A DNA stretch of 64,000 bases from an uncultured Phycisphaerales bacterium (GTDB taxonomy: Bacteria > Planctomycetota > Phycisphaerae > Phycisphaerales > UBA1924), in assembly GCA_937871915.1 (NCBI GenBank), contig CALMPG010000138.1, forward strand, positions 22,077 to 86,076. The letters run 5' to 3'. Below, in pieces: positions 28,814-38,308 of this stretch. How positions within the stretch are numbered: the stretch's first letter is position 1; each line of letters begins with the position of its first letter. Under the pieces are notes generated by a model. It saw only the letters and a program-made list of their open reading frames with translations. It did not search any database and was not told where the DNA came from. Position numbers and translations under genes: made by a program.

Positions 28814-29647
28814 ATGGCCACCCGCTCCTCAGTCCTCGTTCGAATCGCCGTCGGCGCGGCCGCCCTCGCCGCCTGTCTGGCCTACGCCCCCAGGGCCTCG
28901 GGCGTGGTCGTTGCCGATCCCATCCCCCTCCCCCTCAACGGCTATGTGGGGGCCTACGGCGGCTCGACCTGCGTCGCCGTCGGTTCCTTCTGGGTCGTCA
29001 CGGCCCGCCACGTCGGCGGGAGCATCGGCTCGTACGTCTGGATGCGCGGCACATCCTATCGCGTCGTCGAAATCGTCCCGCACCCGATCTACGACGTGCA
29101 ACTCGTGCGCGTCGCCGAGGAACTCCCCGGCTACCACCGGCTCGCCGGCTCGGTCCGCCTCAACGACCCCTGCGTCCTCGGCGGCTGGGGCGCGACGGCC
29201 GGATCGTCGCTCCCCAACAACACCGGCTTCGACTGGTCCGGCCCCCACATCGAGACCTGGGGCGAGAACGCCATCGAGGGCGAGGGCAACCTGCTCGCCG
29301 TCCGCTACGACGCCCCGAACTCCACCCTCTCCGTTCCCCACGAGGCCGTCTTCGCCGTCAACGACTCGGGCGCGGGCCTGTTCGTCTGGGGCGGCGACGG
29401 CTCCATGGAACTCGCCGGCATCGCCATCAGCGTCACCGGATGGGGCAACTCCACCTACGGCAGCGCGGCCTTCGCCCTGAGCGTCGAACTCTTCCGCAAC
29501 TGGATGGCCCCCATCGTGGACCCCTCCACGCCGATCTCCTCCGCACTGCAGGCCCCGCGCTCGATGGTTGCCATCCCCGGCCTGCCCGCATGGATGGGAG
29601 GCGCGATGGTGTGCGCCGCCCTCGCGGGCGTGCGCCGCCGCCGGTGA
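28814..29647 (+). CDS. Secreted trypsin-like serine protease with C-terminal anchor
   Basis: This 277-residue protein has a signal peptide (about 1-30), then a chymotrypsin-fold domain. The likely catalytic triad is H66 (VVTARHV), D94 (HPIYDVQLV) and S185 (NDSGAG). The C-terminus has a short hydrophobic helix followed by RRRR, similar to PEP-CTERM/exosortase sorting tails; the PEP-like part is IPGLP. The usual GDSGG is changed to NDSGAG, so activity should be tested. Its stop codon abuts the stop codon of convergent uvrD without any gap. Confidence 0.75.
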   Translation: MATRSSVLVRIAVGAAALAACLAYAPRASGVVVADPIPLPLNGYVGAYGGSTCVAVGSFWVVTARHVGGSIGSYVWMRGTSYRVVEIVPHPIYDVQLVRVAEELPGYHRLAGSVRLNDPCVLGGWGATAGSSLPNNTGFDWSGPHIETWGENAIEGEGNLLAVRYDAPNSTLSVPHEAVFAVNDSGAGLFVWGGDGSMELAGIAISVTGWGNSTYGSAAFALSVELFRNWMAPIVDPSTPISSALQAPRSMVAIPGLPAWMGGAMVCAALAGVRRRR

Positions 29648-32068
29648 TCATCCCTCGACCCGCTCCAGCCGCGCGTACTGCAGCACCAGCGTCTTGGGCC
29701 CGACCTGCCGGAACTCGATCCGCGCCCGGGCGTCCTGCCCCGACGTGATGCTCGCGATCCGCCCGAGCCCGAACTGCGGGTGGCGGACCATCACGCCCAC
29801 CGCCAGCGGCTGCCCGCGGCTGTCCTTCGGGCCGGAGACCTTGCCGCGGGATGAACGGGAGCTCTCATCGGGCACAAACCGCGGCCCCGACTCCCGGCTT
29901 CTCTGCACCCGATCCTCAAGATTGTCCCACCCCGGCTCGTTGAAGCCAGACTGGTCCGACATCGTGATGTGCGCCCTGGGAAGCTCGTGCAGGAACCGGC
30001 TCTCGATGGTCCGCTCGGTGATGCCGCGAATCGTGCGGTAGCGTGCCGACGTGATGAGCAGCCGCTTCATGGCCCGCGTGACGCCCACGAAGCACAGCCG
30101 CCGCTCCTCCTCGAGTTCCTTCGGGCTCTCCGCCACGCGCGAGTGGGGGAGCAGTCCCTCCTCAAGCCCGACCATCGCCACGCCGGCGAACTCCAGCCCC
30201 TTGGCCGCGTGCAGCGTCATGAGCGTGATCGCGCCCTGGGCCGGATCGACGGTGTCCGCGTCGGCCACCAGCGTGACGCGCTCCAGATACGCCCGCAGCA
30301 GGTCCAGCAGCGACGGCTCGGGCTGAACGTCGTCGGCCGGGTTCAGCGACCCCGACGCCGGGTCCGACGCCGGGTCGTAGGTCTCCTCGAACTCGCGGGC
30401 CGAGGAGACCAGCTCGGCGAGGTTCTCCACCCGCTCGGTCTCCTCCTCGCCCATCTTCTTGTACATCTCCTCCAGCCCGCTCTCGCGGATCACCCGCTCG
30501 ACGAGTTCCGCCAGCGACCCCTCCGCCGCCGGGGCGTGGAGCATCCCCTCGTCGTGGATCCCCGCCCACCCATCGACCATTTTCACGAACTTGCCGATCG
30601 CCGTCGCGGCCCGCGTGGTCAGGCCGAGAGATTCCGGCGCCGTGCGGAGCGTGTCGAGCACCCGCGCGCCCCGCTCGGCCGAGAGCGTCTCCACGCGGTC
30701 CATCGTCGTGCTGCCGATGCCGCGCGAGGGCGTGTTCACGATCCGCAGCAGGCTCACATCGTCCGCCGGATTGGCGACCACGCGCAGGTACGCGATGGCG
30801 TGCTTCACCTCCTCGCGCTGATAGAACGCCGTCCCCCGCGCGATGATGTACGGGATCGCCTCGTTGCGGAGCACATCCTCCACTACGCGAGACAGCGCGT
30901 TGGTGCGGTAGAACACCGCGAAGTCCTTCCACGCCAGCGGGTTCCCCGCGTTGAACGACTCGTCCCGCAGGCTCTTGCACCAGTCCACCACCAGACGCGC
31001 CTCGTGGTGCTCGTCCCGGCAGATGACGACCTCCGCCTTCTCCCCCTGCTCGTTGGCCGTGAACAGATCCTTGTGCTTGCGCTGCGTGTTGTTGCGGATG
31101 AGCGTGTCCGCCGCCCCGATGATGTGCTTGGTCGAGCGGAAGTTCTCACCGAGTGCGATCGTCGTCGTTTTGGGGAACTGCTTCTCGAACTGCAGGATGT
31201 TCGAGATGTCCGCCCCGCGCCAGCCATAGATCGACTGATCGGGGTCTCCGACCACGCAGATGTTCGGGCTCGGCCTGCCCGTCTCCACCGATCCCGAGAG
31301 CAGCGCGGCGATCTGGAACTGGGCTTTGTTGGTGTCCTGATACTCGTCCACCAGCAGATACTGCCACCGATCGCGGCACGCCTCCCGCACCCGCTGGTTC
31401 TCCTTGAGCATCTTCGCCGTCAGCAGCAGCAGATCGTCGAAGTCCACCGCGTTGGCCGCCCGGAGCGCCCTCTGATACGCCGCGTAGATCTTCGCGATCG
31501 TCCGCCCGTTGAAGTCCAGGGCCTGCTGGGCAAACTCGTCCGGGCCGACCAGATCGTTCTTGGCCGCGCTGATGCGGGAGAGCACGTTGCGGGCCGGCCA
31601 GTTGCTCGTGGCCAGCCCGAGGTCCTCGATGGCCCGCTTCACCAGCGTCGTCTGGTCGTCCGAGTCGTAGATCGCGAACGTCCCCGTGATCCCCGCAAGC
31701 CCCGCGATGTCCGCGTACTTGCGGATGAGCCTCGCGCACAACGCATGGAACGTCGTCACCGTCAGCCCGCGGGCCACCACGCCCTCCCCGAGCATGTGCG
31801 TCACGCGCTCCCGCATCTCCGCCGCGGCCTTGTTCGTGAACGTCAGGGCCAGAATCTGCCACGCCGGAATCCCGCACGCGATCAGGTACGCGATCCGGCG
31901 CGTGATCACCCGGGTCTTCCCCGATCCCGGCCCGGCCAGCACCAGCAGCGGCCCCTCCGTGTGCCTCACGGCCTCGGCCTGCGGTTTCGTCAACCCCGCG
32001 AGGATCTCCTCGACCTCGAGCGGGCCATTCTGCCGGGTCTGCGGGGTGTGCGAGACGTCCGTGTCCAT
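29648..32068 (-). CDS. ATP-dependent DNA helicase UvrD/PcrA
   Basis: This 806-residue superfamily 1A helicase has motif I AGPGSGKT (45-52), the Walker B segment LLVDEYQDTNK, the VGDPDQSIYGWRGA motif, and TLHAAKGLEF and VGVTRAMKRL near the C-terminus. The C-terminal Tudor-like end (GVMVRHPQFGLGRI) is typical of UvrD and PcrA. It unwinds DNA 3'-5' in nucleotide excision and mismatch repair; uvrA and uvrB are also in the window. ATG 32068 is preceded at 6 nt by TACCAT, so a leaderless mRNA is likely. Confidence 0.95.
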   Translation of the reverse strand: MDTDVSHTPQTRQNGPLEVEEILAGLTKPQAEAVRHTEGPLLVLAGPGSGKTRVITRRIAYLIACGIPAWQILALTFTNKAAAEMRERVTHMLGEGVVARGLTVTTFHALCARLIRKYADIAGLAGITGTFAIYDSDDQTTLVKRAIEDLGLATSNWPARNVLSRISAAKNDLVGPDEFAQQALDFNGRTIAKIYAAYQRALRAANAVDFDDLLLLTAKMLKENQRVREACRDRWQYLLVDEYQDTNKAQFQIAALLSGSVETGRPSPNICVVGDPDQSIYGWRGADISNILQFEKQFPKTTTIALGENFRSTKHIIGAADTLIRNNTQRKHKDLFTANEQGEKAEVVICRDEHHEARLVVDWCKSLRDESFNAGNPLAWKDFAVFYRTNALSRVVEDVLRNEAIPYIIARGTAFYQREEVKHAIAYLRVVANPADDVSLLRIVNTPSRGIGSTTMDRVETLSAERGARVLDTLRTAPESLGLTTRAATAIGKFVKMVDGWAGIHDEGMLHAPAAEGSLAELVERVIRESGLEEMYKKMGEEETERVENLAELVSSAREFEETYDPASDPASGSLNPADDVQPEPSLLDLLRAYLERVTLVADADTVDPAQGAITLMTLHAAKGLEFAGVAMVGLEEGLLPHSRVAESPKELEEERRLCFVGVTRAMKRLLITSARYRTIRGITERTIESRFLHELPRAHITMSDQSGFNEPGWDNLEDRVQRSRESGPRFVPDESSRSSRGKVSGPKDSRGQPLAVGVMVRHPQFGLGRIASITSGQDARARIEFRQVGPKTLVLQYARLERVEG

Positions 32069-32074
32069 CGGCTC

Positions 32075-32080
32075 ATGGTA
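32075..32080 (-). promoter_or_regulatory. -10-like TACCAT, leaderless start of uvrD/pcrA
   Basis: On the minus strand TACCAT ends 6 nt before the ATG at 32068. Confidence 0.6.
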
Positions 32081-32171
32081 CGAGCGGCGGACCCGACAAT
32101 CAGGCGCCGCGCCACGTTCGCACGCCCACTTTCCCCACAACCCCCTCGGTCGGTCGGTGTCGGATGGCCGA

Positions 32172-34133
32172 CTAGTCGTTCCCGCCGTCGGCGTCCGGCA
32201 CATCTTTGAGCGACTCGCCCGGAGCGCCGGCCCGCCCCGCCACCTCCGCCGCCGGCTCCGGCCCCATCGGGTGCGGGCTGGGGTCCCGCGTGATCAGCGC
32301 CACCTCGCTGGGCAGGTGCTGGACGATCCGCGTGAGCACATCGCCCTCCAAAGCGCGTGCGAACGCACGCCGGCGCGTCTTGCCCATGATCAGCGTGTCG
32401 CACCCGAACGTCACCGTGTAGTCGAGAATCTCGGAGACCACGTCCGTGGCGCAGACATAGATCGGCTGCACCGGCACGCGATACCGGCGCGCCAGCGCCG
32501 CCACCGAGCCGAGCGCCTCCACCGCCTGCGGGTCGTCCTCCACCTGCGGGACCGTGCCGGGCGCAAGGTCCATCACCCGCAGCGTCCGCACGTAGATCAC
32601 AAACAGCGTCGCCCCGCGCCGACGCGCCAGGTCCACCGCGAACTCCGCCTGGCCGTGGCCTCGGGCCGCGAGCATGATGCGCGGCCGGCTCGGATCCACC
32701 GGCAGCGGCTCTCGCTGGATCTCGGCAAGCCACCCCTCCTCGGGCACCGGAATGCGCAGCGCCCCGGCCTTGTACCGGGCGTAGGCCATCATGCCGAAGC
32801 GAACGGTGAGCACCACGGCGATCATCGTCGCGGCGAACACCAGCGCGTGCGGCTTGGCCCAGCAGATCGTCGCCTCGATCACGGCCATGAACAGGCCGAG
32901 AGCCCAGAGTCCCGCGCGTTCCCACCGGGCCATGGGAATGGCCCGGTTGGAGGCGCAGCAGAGAAAGTTGATGGTGATCGCGCCCACCACCCCGATGGCG
33001 TACAGCTCGCCCAGTGCCTTCGCGTCGGCCTCGAAGAGCAGCACGACCAGCGGAAGCCCGCACGCCACCAGCAGCCCGACCCACGGAACCCCGGAGTAGT
33101 TCAGCCGCGACAGCGGGCGCGGCAGCTCCCGGTCGTGGGCCATGGAGTACATCACCGACACCTTCGCCATGATCGCCGTGTTCACCGCGCTGAGCAGCAG
33201 CAGCGCGAAGATCCCCGCGGCCAGAAGCCCGAAAATCCTCCCGATCCCCGGCCCGAACCAGTGCGACCCGACGTGGATGCCCAGCATCTTCACGGCCGTG
33301 TCGCGATACGCCCGCACCGCCGCGGGCACGCTCTCCGGTTGCAGGTGCCCCACGATCTCGTGCGTGATGTAGTCGGGCGTCGCCACCTGCGCCGGGCCGG
33401 GCAGCGCGTTGAGCGCGATCCCGAAGATCATGTTCAGGACGATCACCTCCAGCAGCACCGGCCAGATCGTGCGCCGGCTGGTCCTGCCCACCGGCTCCTT
33501 CATCAGCCCCGTCATGTTCGCCACCGCCTCCACCCCGGACAGCGCCAGCACGATGCGGACGAGGCTCTCCCATCGATCCAGCCACGAGTGCGAGTGGTCG
33601 GCCGAGAGCTCCACCGTGCGCAACCCCGCCGGGATCAGGTACAGCGACATCAGCCCGATCAGCGCGCTGGCCACGATCGCCGCGATCGCCACCAGCAGCG
33701 CAAACCGGGCCGCGCTCCGCGCCCCAAGCCAGTTGATCACCCCGATCCCCAGGATCGTCACCGTGCAGCACACCACCGTCAGGTGGTGCGGCACGCCGAA
33801 ATAGTGGAACGCCTCCACCGCCGAGAGCGCGGCCGTCACGATGTAGTCGCACAGCAGCAGCGTCGCCCCGATCACCGAGAGCGTCGGGGAGATCTGCCGC
33901 GCCGCCGTGTACACCCCGCCGCCCTCGGGGAACGACCGGCACACGATCGTGTACGCCCACGCGACGGCCGCCATGATCAGCGCCATCACCGCCATGTACA
34001 CCACCGAGGCGTGCCCGGTGTAGTAGAACGCCAGCCCCAGCACGTACAGGCGACTGGTCCCCCAATCCCCAAACAGCAGCGGCCCCGCGTGATACCAGTG
34101 GAGGTCCCGCGGCCGCTTTTGCGTGACAAGCAT
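32172..34133 (-). CDS. APC-family transporter fused to UspA domain, copy 2
   Basis: This 653-residue protein has about twelve membrane helices of the amino acid-polyamine-organocation superfamily. The first helix region (LLFGDWGTSRLYVLGLAFYY) resembles GTS/RLYV loops of APC permeases. A cytoplasmic C-terminal UspA-like domain ends in a GKTRRRAFARAL phosphate-binding type loop. UspA domains in such fusions bind ATP or AMP and may gate transport; the substrate is unknown. It is the second of two tandem paralogues (the other is at 34281), separated by 147 nt. The C-terminal UspA parts are far more alike than the membrane parts. Confidence 0.85.
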   Translation of the reverse strand: MLVTQKRPRDLHWYHAGPLLFGDWGTSRLYVLGLAFYYTGHASVVYMAVMALIMAAVAWAYTIVCRSFPEGGGVYTAARQISPTLSVIGATLLLCDYIVTAALSAVEAFHYFGVPHHLTVVCCTVTILGIGVINWLGARSAARFALLVAIAAIVASALIGLMSLYLIPAGLRTVELSADHSHSWLDRWESLVRIVLALSGVEAVANMTGLMKEPVGRTSRRTIWPVLLEVIVLNMIFGIALNALPGPAQVATPDYITHEIVGHLQPESVPAAVRAYRDTAVKMLGIHVGSHWFGPGIGRIFGLLAAGIFALLLLSAVNTAIMAKVSVMYSMAHDRELPRPLSRLNYSGVPWVGLLVACGLPLVVLLFEADAKALGELYAIGVVGAITINFLCCASNRAIPMARWERAGLWALGLFMAVIEATICWAKPHALVFAATMIAVVLTVRFGMMAYARYKAGALRIPVPEEGWLAEIQREPLPVDPSRPRIMLAARGHGQAEFAVDLARRRGATLFVIYVRTLRVMDLAPGTVPQVEDDPQAVEALGSVAALARRYRVPVQPIYVCATDVVSEILDYTVTFGCDTLIMGKTRRRAFARALEGDVLTRIVQHLPSEVALITRDPSPHPMGPEPAAEVAGRAGAPGESLKDVPDADGGND

Positions 34134-34280
34134 GGATCGAGCAGTCCCGAACCCGCCCGGCGGCCAGAAGTCGTGCCATTCGGTCGCCCTGTTGCCGAAT
34201 CGGTCCGAGCCACCCGCGACGAGTCGGGGCGATGCTATCCCATGTCCGGACAGGCCCCCGCCGGCCGATGATGCCCCGGC

Positions 34281-36227
34281 TCAGTCGTTCCCGCCCTCGG
34301 CACCCGGCCCATCGCCCGGCGGGGCGCCCTCCACGCCCGCGGGCTTCACCACCTCCGCCGCCGGCTCCGGCCCCATCGGGTGCGGGCTCGAGTCCCGCGT
34401 GATCAGCGCCACCTCGCTGGGCAGGTGCTGGGCGATCTGCGTGACCACGTCGCCCTCCAGGGCGCGGGCAAACGCCCGCCGGCGCGTCTTGCCCATGATC
34501 AGCGTGTCGCACCCGAAAGTCACCGTGTAATCCAGAATCTCGGCCACCACGTCCGTGGCGCACACATAGATCGGCTGCACCGGCACCCGATACCGGCGCG
34601 CCAGCGCCACCACCGAGCCGAGCGCCTCCAGCGCCTGCGGATCGTCCTCAACCCGCGGCACCGACCCCGGCGCAAGGTCCATCACCCGCAGCGTCCGCAC
34701 GTAGATCACAAACAGCGTCGCCCCGCGCCGACGCGCCAGGTCCACCGCAAACTCCGCCTGCCCACGCCCTCGGGCCGCCAGCATGATGCGCGGCCTGCTC
34801 GGGTCCACCGGCCTCGGCTCGCGTTTGAGCTCGGCCAGCCATCCCTGCTCCGGCACCGGCACGGGCAGTTCCCGGGCCTTGGCCCGCGCGTGCATGCGCA
34901 GCACGCCCCGCGTGAGCAGCACCGTCGCGATCGTCGCCCCCGCGAACGCCGTCGCCTGCGGCTTGGTCACGGCGATCGTCAGCGCGATCGCCAGCAGAAA
35001 CAGCCCCAGCGCCCACAGACCCGCCCGCTCGGGCCGCGTCACCCCCAGCGAACGGTTCGCCGCGCAACTCAGGATGTTCGTCGTCACCGCCCCGCTCACC
35101 CCGATCACGTACATGTCCGCCAGGCGAGCCACGTCCCGCTCCAGCAGCAGCACCAGGGCGCACGCCACGCACGACACGATCAGCGCGATCCACGGAACGC
35201 CGGGGTAGTTCAACCGCGTCAGGGCCCGCGGCAGCTCCCGGTCGTGCCCGAGCGAGTACAGCACCGACACCATCGCCATGACCGCCGTGTTCGCCGCCGA
35301 GATCAGCAGCAGCCCGAACGCGATGGCGACGCCGACCCCGACCAAGTGTCCGCCGCGCTCCCCGAACCAGTGCTGGGCCGACTCCACCGCGAGGACCTTC
35401 ATCCCCGTGTCGCGGTACGCCCGGACGTGCTCGGGGATCGCCCGCCCCGCCGCCTCGAAGGTCACATAGTCCGGCTGGTGCAGGCTGGCGAACCCCGCCA
35501 GCCCGGCCAGCGCCAGCGCAAAGAGAATGTTCAGCGTCGCGACCTCGAACGCCACCGGCCAGATCGTCCGCTTGGCCGTTCGGGCCACCGGCTCCTTCAT
35601 CAGCCCCGCCATGTTCGCCACGGCCTCCACGCCCGCCATCGCCAGGCACAGGCGGGTGAACATGATCCACGAGTCCGCCGTGCTCAGCCCCGTGTGCCAC
35701 GTCACCGTTCGCAGCCCCGCCGGCACATACGGCAGGCAGAGCACCCCGAGAATCAGGGTGGCCCCAAGGGCCAGGAACGCCGTGATCGCCGCGAACGTCC
35801 CCGCGCTCCGCGAGCCCAGCCAGTTGACAACGCCCAGCCCCCCCAGCGCCAAGAGCGAAAGCCCAAGCACCAGCGACGCCCCCCCGAATCCGATGTAGTG
35901 GAACGCCTCCACCAGCGAGATCACCACCGTGATGATGTACCCGCACATGAGCAGCGTGGACCCGATCACCGCCAGCGCGGGATTCACCTGCTTCGCCGCC
36001 GCGTACACCCCGCCCCCGTCCGGAAAGCACCGGCACACCACCGTGTACGCCCACGCGACGGCCATCATCAGCACGCCGATCGCCGCCATGTAGAACACCG
36101 ACGCGTGCCCCGAGTAGTAGAACGCCAGCCCCAGCACGTACAGCCGGCTGGTCCCCCAATCGCCGAACAGAAGCGGCCCGGCGTGGTACCAGTGCAGGTC
36201 GCGCGGGCGTTTCTGGGTGACAAGCAT
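34281..36227 (-). CDS. APC-family transporter fused to UspA domain, copy 1
   Basis: This 648-residue paralogue of the gene at 32172 has the same twelve-helix APC transporter and C-terminal UspA domain. The start MLVTQKRPRDLHWYHAG is shared with the other copy, which supports ATG 36227 over a start ten codons upstream. Both lack a recognisable ribosome binding site. Amino acid or polyamine uptake coupled to nucleotide sensing is the likely role. The near-identity over the UspA domain suggests gene conversion or selection on that part. Confidence 0.85.
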   Translation of the reverse strand: MLVTQKRPRDLHWYHAGPLLFGDWGTSRLYVLGLAFYYSGHASVFYMAAIGVLMMAVAWAYTVVCRCFPDGGGVYAAAKQVNPALAVIGSTLLMCGYIITVVISLVEAFHYIGFGGASLVLGLSLLALGGLGVVNWLGSRSAGTFAAITAFLALGATLILGVLCLPYVPAGLRTVTWHTGLSTADSWIMFTRLCLAMAGVEAVANMAGLMKEPVARTAKRTIWPVAFEVATLNILFALALAGLAGFASLHQPDYVTFEAAGRAIPEHVRAYRDTGMKVLAVESAQHWFGERGGHLVGVGVAIAFGLLLISAANTAVMAMVSVLYSLGHDRELPRALTRLNYPGVPWIALIVSCVACALVLLLERDVARLADMYVIGVSGAVTTNILSCAANRSLGVTRPERAGLWALGLFLLAIALTIAVTKPQATAFAGATIATVLLTRGVLRMHARAKARELPVPVPEQGWLAELKREPRPVDPSRPRIMLAARGRGQAEFAVDLARRRGATLFVIYVRTLRVMDLAPGSVPRVEDDPQALEALGSVVALARRYRVPVQPIYVCATDVVAEILDYTVTFGCDTLIMGKTRRRAFARALEGDVVTQIAQHLPSEVALITRDSSPHPMGPEPAAEVVKPAGVEGAPPGDGPGAEGGND

Positions 36228-36349
36228 TCGGGGAAGTGCGGGTTGGCGCCGCTGCACCGCGGCGAGTGTTGTGCGAGGGCGTCGTCCGCCGCGCGAACGA
36301 CCGGCATCGAACGCTCGACTGGCCGTGCGATACTACCCATCCAAAAAGC

Positions 36350-36375
36350 CAAACCGGGCCACGAGGCCCGGTTTG
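36350..36375 (-). terminator. Rho-independent terminator of the prepilin gene
   Basis: A perfect 11-bp stem (caaaccgggcc/ggcccggtttg) with a 4-nt loop is followed on the minus strand by ggcttttt. It ends the prepilin-like transcript. Confidence 0.8.
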
Positions 36376-36424
36376 GAAAAAAACCTTCTTGATCGGAGGC
36401 GTCCGCCCGAAACGCACCGCGGCC

Positions 36425-37378
36425 TCAGTTGAACCGCAGGTCCTCGAAGACAAACGTGTAGTCCTTGTTCGTGTACGAGTTGTTCGGGTCGTTGAGGGTG
36501 GTGTTGTTGCCCGGGCGGACCTTGTAGTACGCCGCGTGCCCGTCCAGGAAGCCCATGATCGACTTGTTGATGTCGTCGTACCCGTTCTTGAGGCGGAAGC
36601 CGGTGTTGATGTTGTTGGCGACCACATCCGAGTACTGGTCGTGCATCCAGGCGAAGCGCGACGGCGCGAACGCGTCCGCGGATTTCATCCGCTCGCACCC
36701 GAACTTGAAGGCCTTGATGAAGCCGGCGGTACCGCCGCCGAAACGATTCTTCACCTGGTCCCACCACTTGACGTTGAACTGGTACGTGGTGCCGACGTCG
36801 TCGTAGCACGACGTCGCCACCGCCGTGGGGTTCACCGAGAAGCTCGCGCTGCGCTGGTACGAAAACTTGTCCGAGGGGTCCTTGAAGACCGGCAACTCGA
36901 GCGTCTTCCGCACCGGGTCCGCCGCCGGCAGGCGCGCCGGCGGGTTGGGCGCATAGAAGGTCGAGGTCGCGTAGATGTACGGATTGAGGGGGCGGTCCGC
37001 GGCCTCAACGTCGAAGTCGCCGCCGGCGCCGGCCCAGTACGGGTCGCAGTTCTTCCCGCCGTACTGCCACGTGCACCACCCCTCGATGGTGCCCCCGTAC
37101 GAGTTCGTCCCCGACAGCGAGTTCGCGTCCGCCGAGCCGCGGCTGTACGTCAGCGTCAGCGGCATGTACCCCTTCTGCTCCTGCTGGTACGTGTACCCCG
37201 CCGCGGTGATCTGCCGGACGTTGCTCAGCGACACCGCCAGCCACCCCGCCTTCCGGGCCTTGCCCAGCGCGGGAAGCAGGATCCCCACCAGCAGCGCGAT
37301 GATCGCGATGACCACCAGCAACTCGATGAGTGTGAAGCCTGCGCGAAGGGCTCGTTCACGCGACGGAGTGCAAGGCAT
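36425..37378 (-). CDS. Type IV pilin-like protein with prepilin cleavage motif
   Basis: This 317-residue protein has the prepilin motif G14|FTLIELLVVIAIIALL, with Glu at +5 of the mature protein. It continues as LLPALGKARK, as in the large DUF1559-type pseudopilins of planctomycetes. A large globular C-terminal domain with the FLDGHAAYYKVRPG turn follows. A strong aggagg ribosome binding site stands before ATG 37378. Peptidase PilD would be needed for cleavage and is not encoded here. A good terminator follows. Confidence 0.92.
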   Translation of the reverse strand: MPCTPSRERALRAGFTLIELLVVIAIIALLVGILLPALGKARKAGWLAVSLSNVRQITAAGYTYQQEQKGYMPLTLTYSRGSADANSLSGTNSYGGTIEGWCTWQYGGKNCDPYWAGAGGDFDVEAADRPLNPYIYATSTFYAPNPPARLPAADPVRKTLELPVFKDPSDKFSYQRSASFSVNPTAVATSCYDDVGTTYQFNVKWWDQVKNRFGGGTAGFIKAFKFGCERMKSADAFAPSRFAWMHDQYSDVVANNINTGFRLKNGYDDINKSIMGFLDGHAAYYKVRPGNNTTLNDPNNSYTNKDYTFVFEDLRFN

Positions 37379-37602
37379 GGCAAACCTCCTGACCAACGGG
37401 ATTCACTGCGCGGCTGGGCAGGGCGTGATCGCACAGAACGTGCATGCCCTGCTTCGAGTGTCGGGGCGAGGCCCGGCCAGCCGGGCGGAACCCTTCCAGT
37501 ATGCAATGGTTCGCAGGTTTACGCAACCCGGATGCCGCTGGATGGTGTTGGGTATCGAAATAGAGCATCTGGACGGGGTTGAAGGACTCTCAGGCTCCGC
37601 CG

Positions 37603-37833
37603 CTACCGATCCCTCGGCGCTGACATACGGCCGCCCGCACGCGGCTCCACGACGGATCCCTCCGCTCCGGCCTTTGCATCGTCTGCGCGGGCATTCGCGG
37701 CCGCCGCGGCAGACTTGGCGGGGTCCGTCACGCCGCTACTGAACAAGTCGTCGGAGTACAGCCAGAGCATGAGCCCGGCCAGCACGACGAGAATCACCCC
37801 GCCCAGAATAAGACGACCTCGTTGGCTGTCCAT
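37603..37833 (-). CDS. Small single-pass membrane protein
   Basis: This 76-residue protein has one membrane helix (ILGGVILVVLAGLMLWLY) after a basic N-terminus, then an Ala/Asp/Gly-rich tail outside. It has an aggag ribosome binding site and a TAGATT-like box upstream. It lies upstream of the prepilin gene on the same strand, 224 nt away, and might assist pilin assembly, but the link is positional only. Confidence 0.65.
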   Translation of the reverse strand: MDSQRGRLILGGVILVVLAGLMLWLYSDDLFSSGVTDPAKSAAAAANARADDAKAGAEGSVVEPRAGGRMSAPRDR

Positions 37834-38308
37834 GGGTGCTCCTGAAAGTCCGCCCGCGCGCCCACTCTAATCTACCGCGTCATCGGTTCGGCAACAAGTT
37901 TGTAGTCTGTTCGGACAGTACGATAACCCGGACCAATGCCACCGCAAATCTTTCAGCGATTCTCCGTAGAAAGTCTACGCTCCCCGACCCCGCAGAGTTG
38001 TGGCTTTGTCAAGAACGCGCTCCCGAGTCCACCTCTGTCAGGCTCTCGCTCGGACTGCCTCGCTCGACCTCTCCCGGTTCGTGGGGCCGCGAGCATCGGC
38101 ATTCAGGAGCACGCCCCATAACCATCGCCCGCGACGGAAACAGGTGTGGGTGCTGGCACGTAACCACAAGTGGCCCACACTCTTGGGAGGCCCGCACGAT
38201 GAGGTGACCGAGGGGGGCTGGTTTGACTGTTCGGGGGCGATGCCTTAGGTTCAGCGGCCCGCCCCCGGATGAACATCCGGGCCCGGTTGTCGGATTGTCA
38301 GGAGGTTG
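37834..38308. other. 475-nt intergenic region with kinase promoter
   Basis: This lies between the divergent small membrane protein and the Ser/Thr kinase. It holds a sigma-70-type promoter at 38223-38251 and a ccggatg/catccgg hairpin in the kinase leader. It has no coding signature, known riboswitch or RNA gene. The middle (37900-38200) is less GC-rich than the surroundings. Confidence 0.5.
38223..38251 (+). promoter_or_regulatory. Sigma-70-type promoter of the Ser/Thr kinase
   Basis: TTGACT (38223-38228) and TAGGTT (38246-38251) are separated by exactly 17 nt. The leader of about 50 nt ends in an aggagg ribosome binding site (38300-38305). Confidence 0.7.

Noticed and set aside
32172..36227. 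The two APC-UspA genes as an assembly duplicate
   Set aside because: The transporter halves differ too much in sequence for an assembly error.
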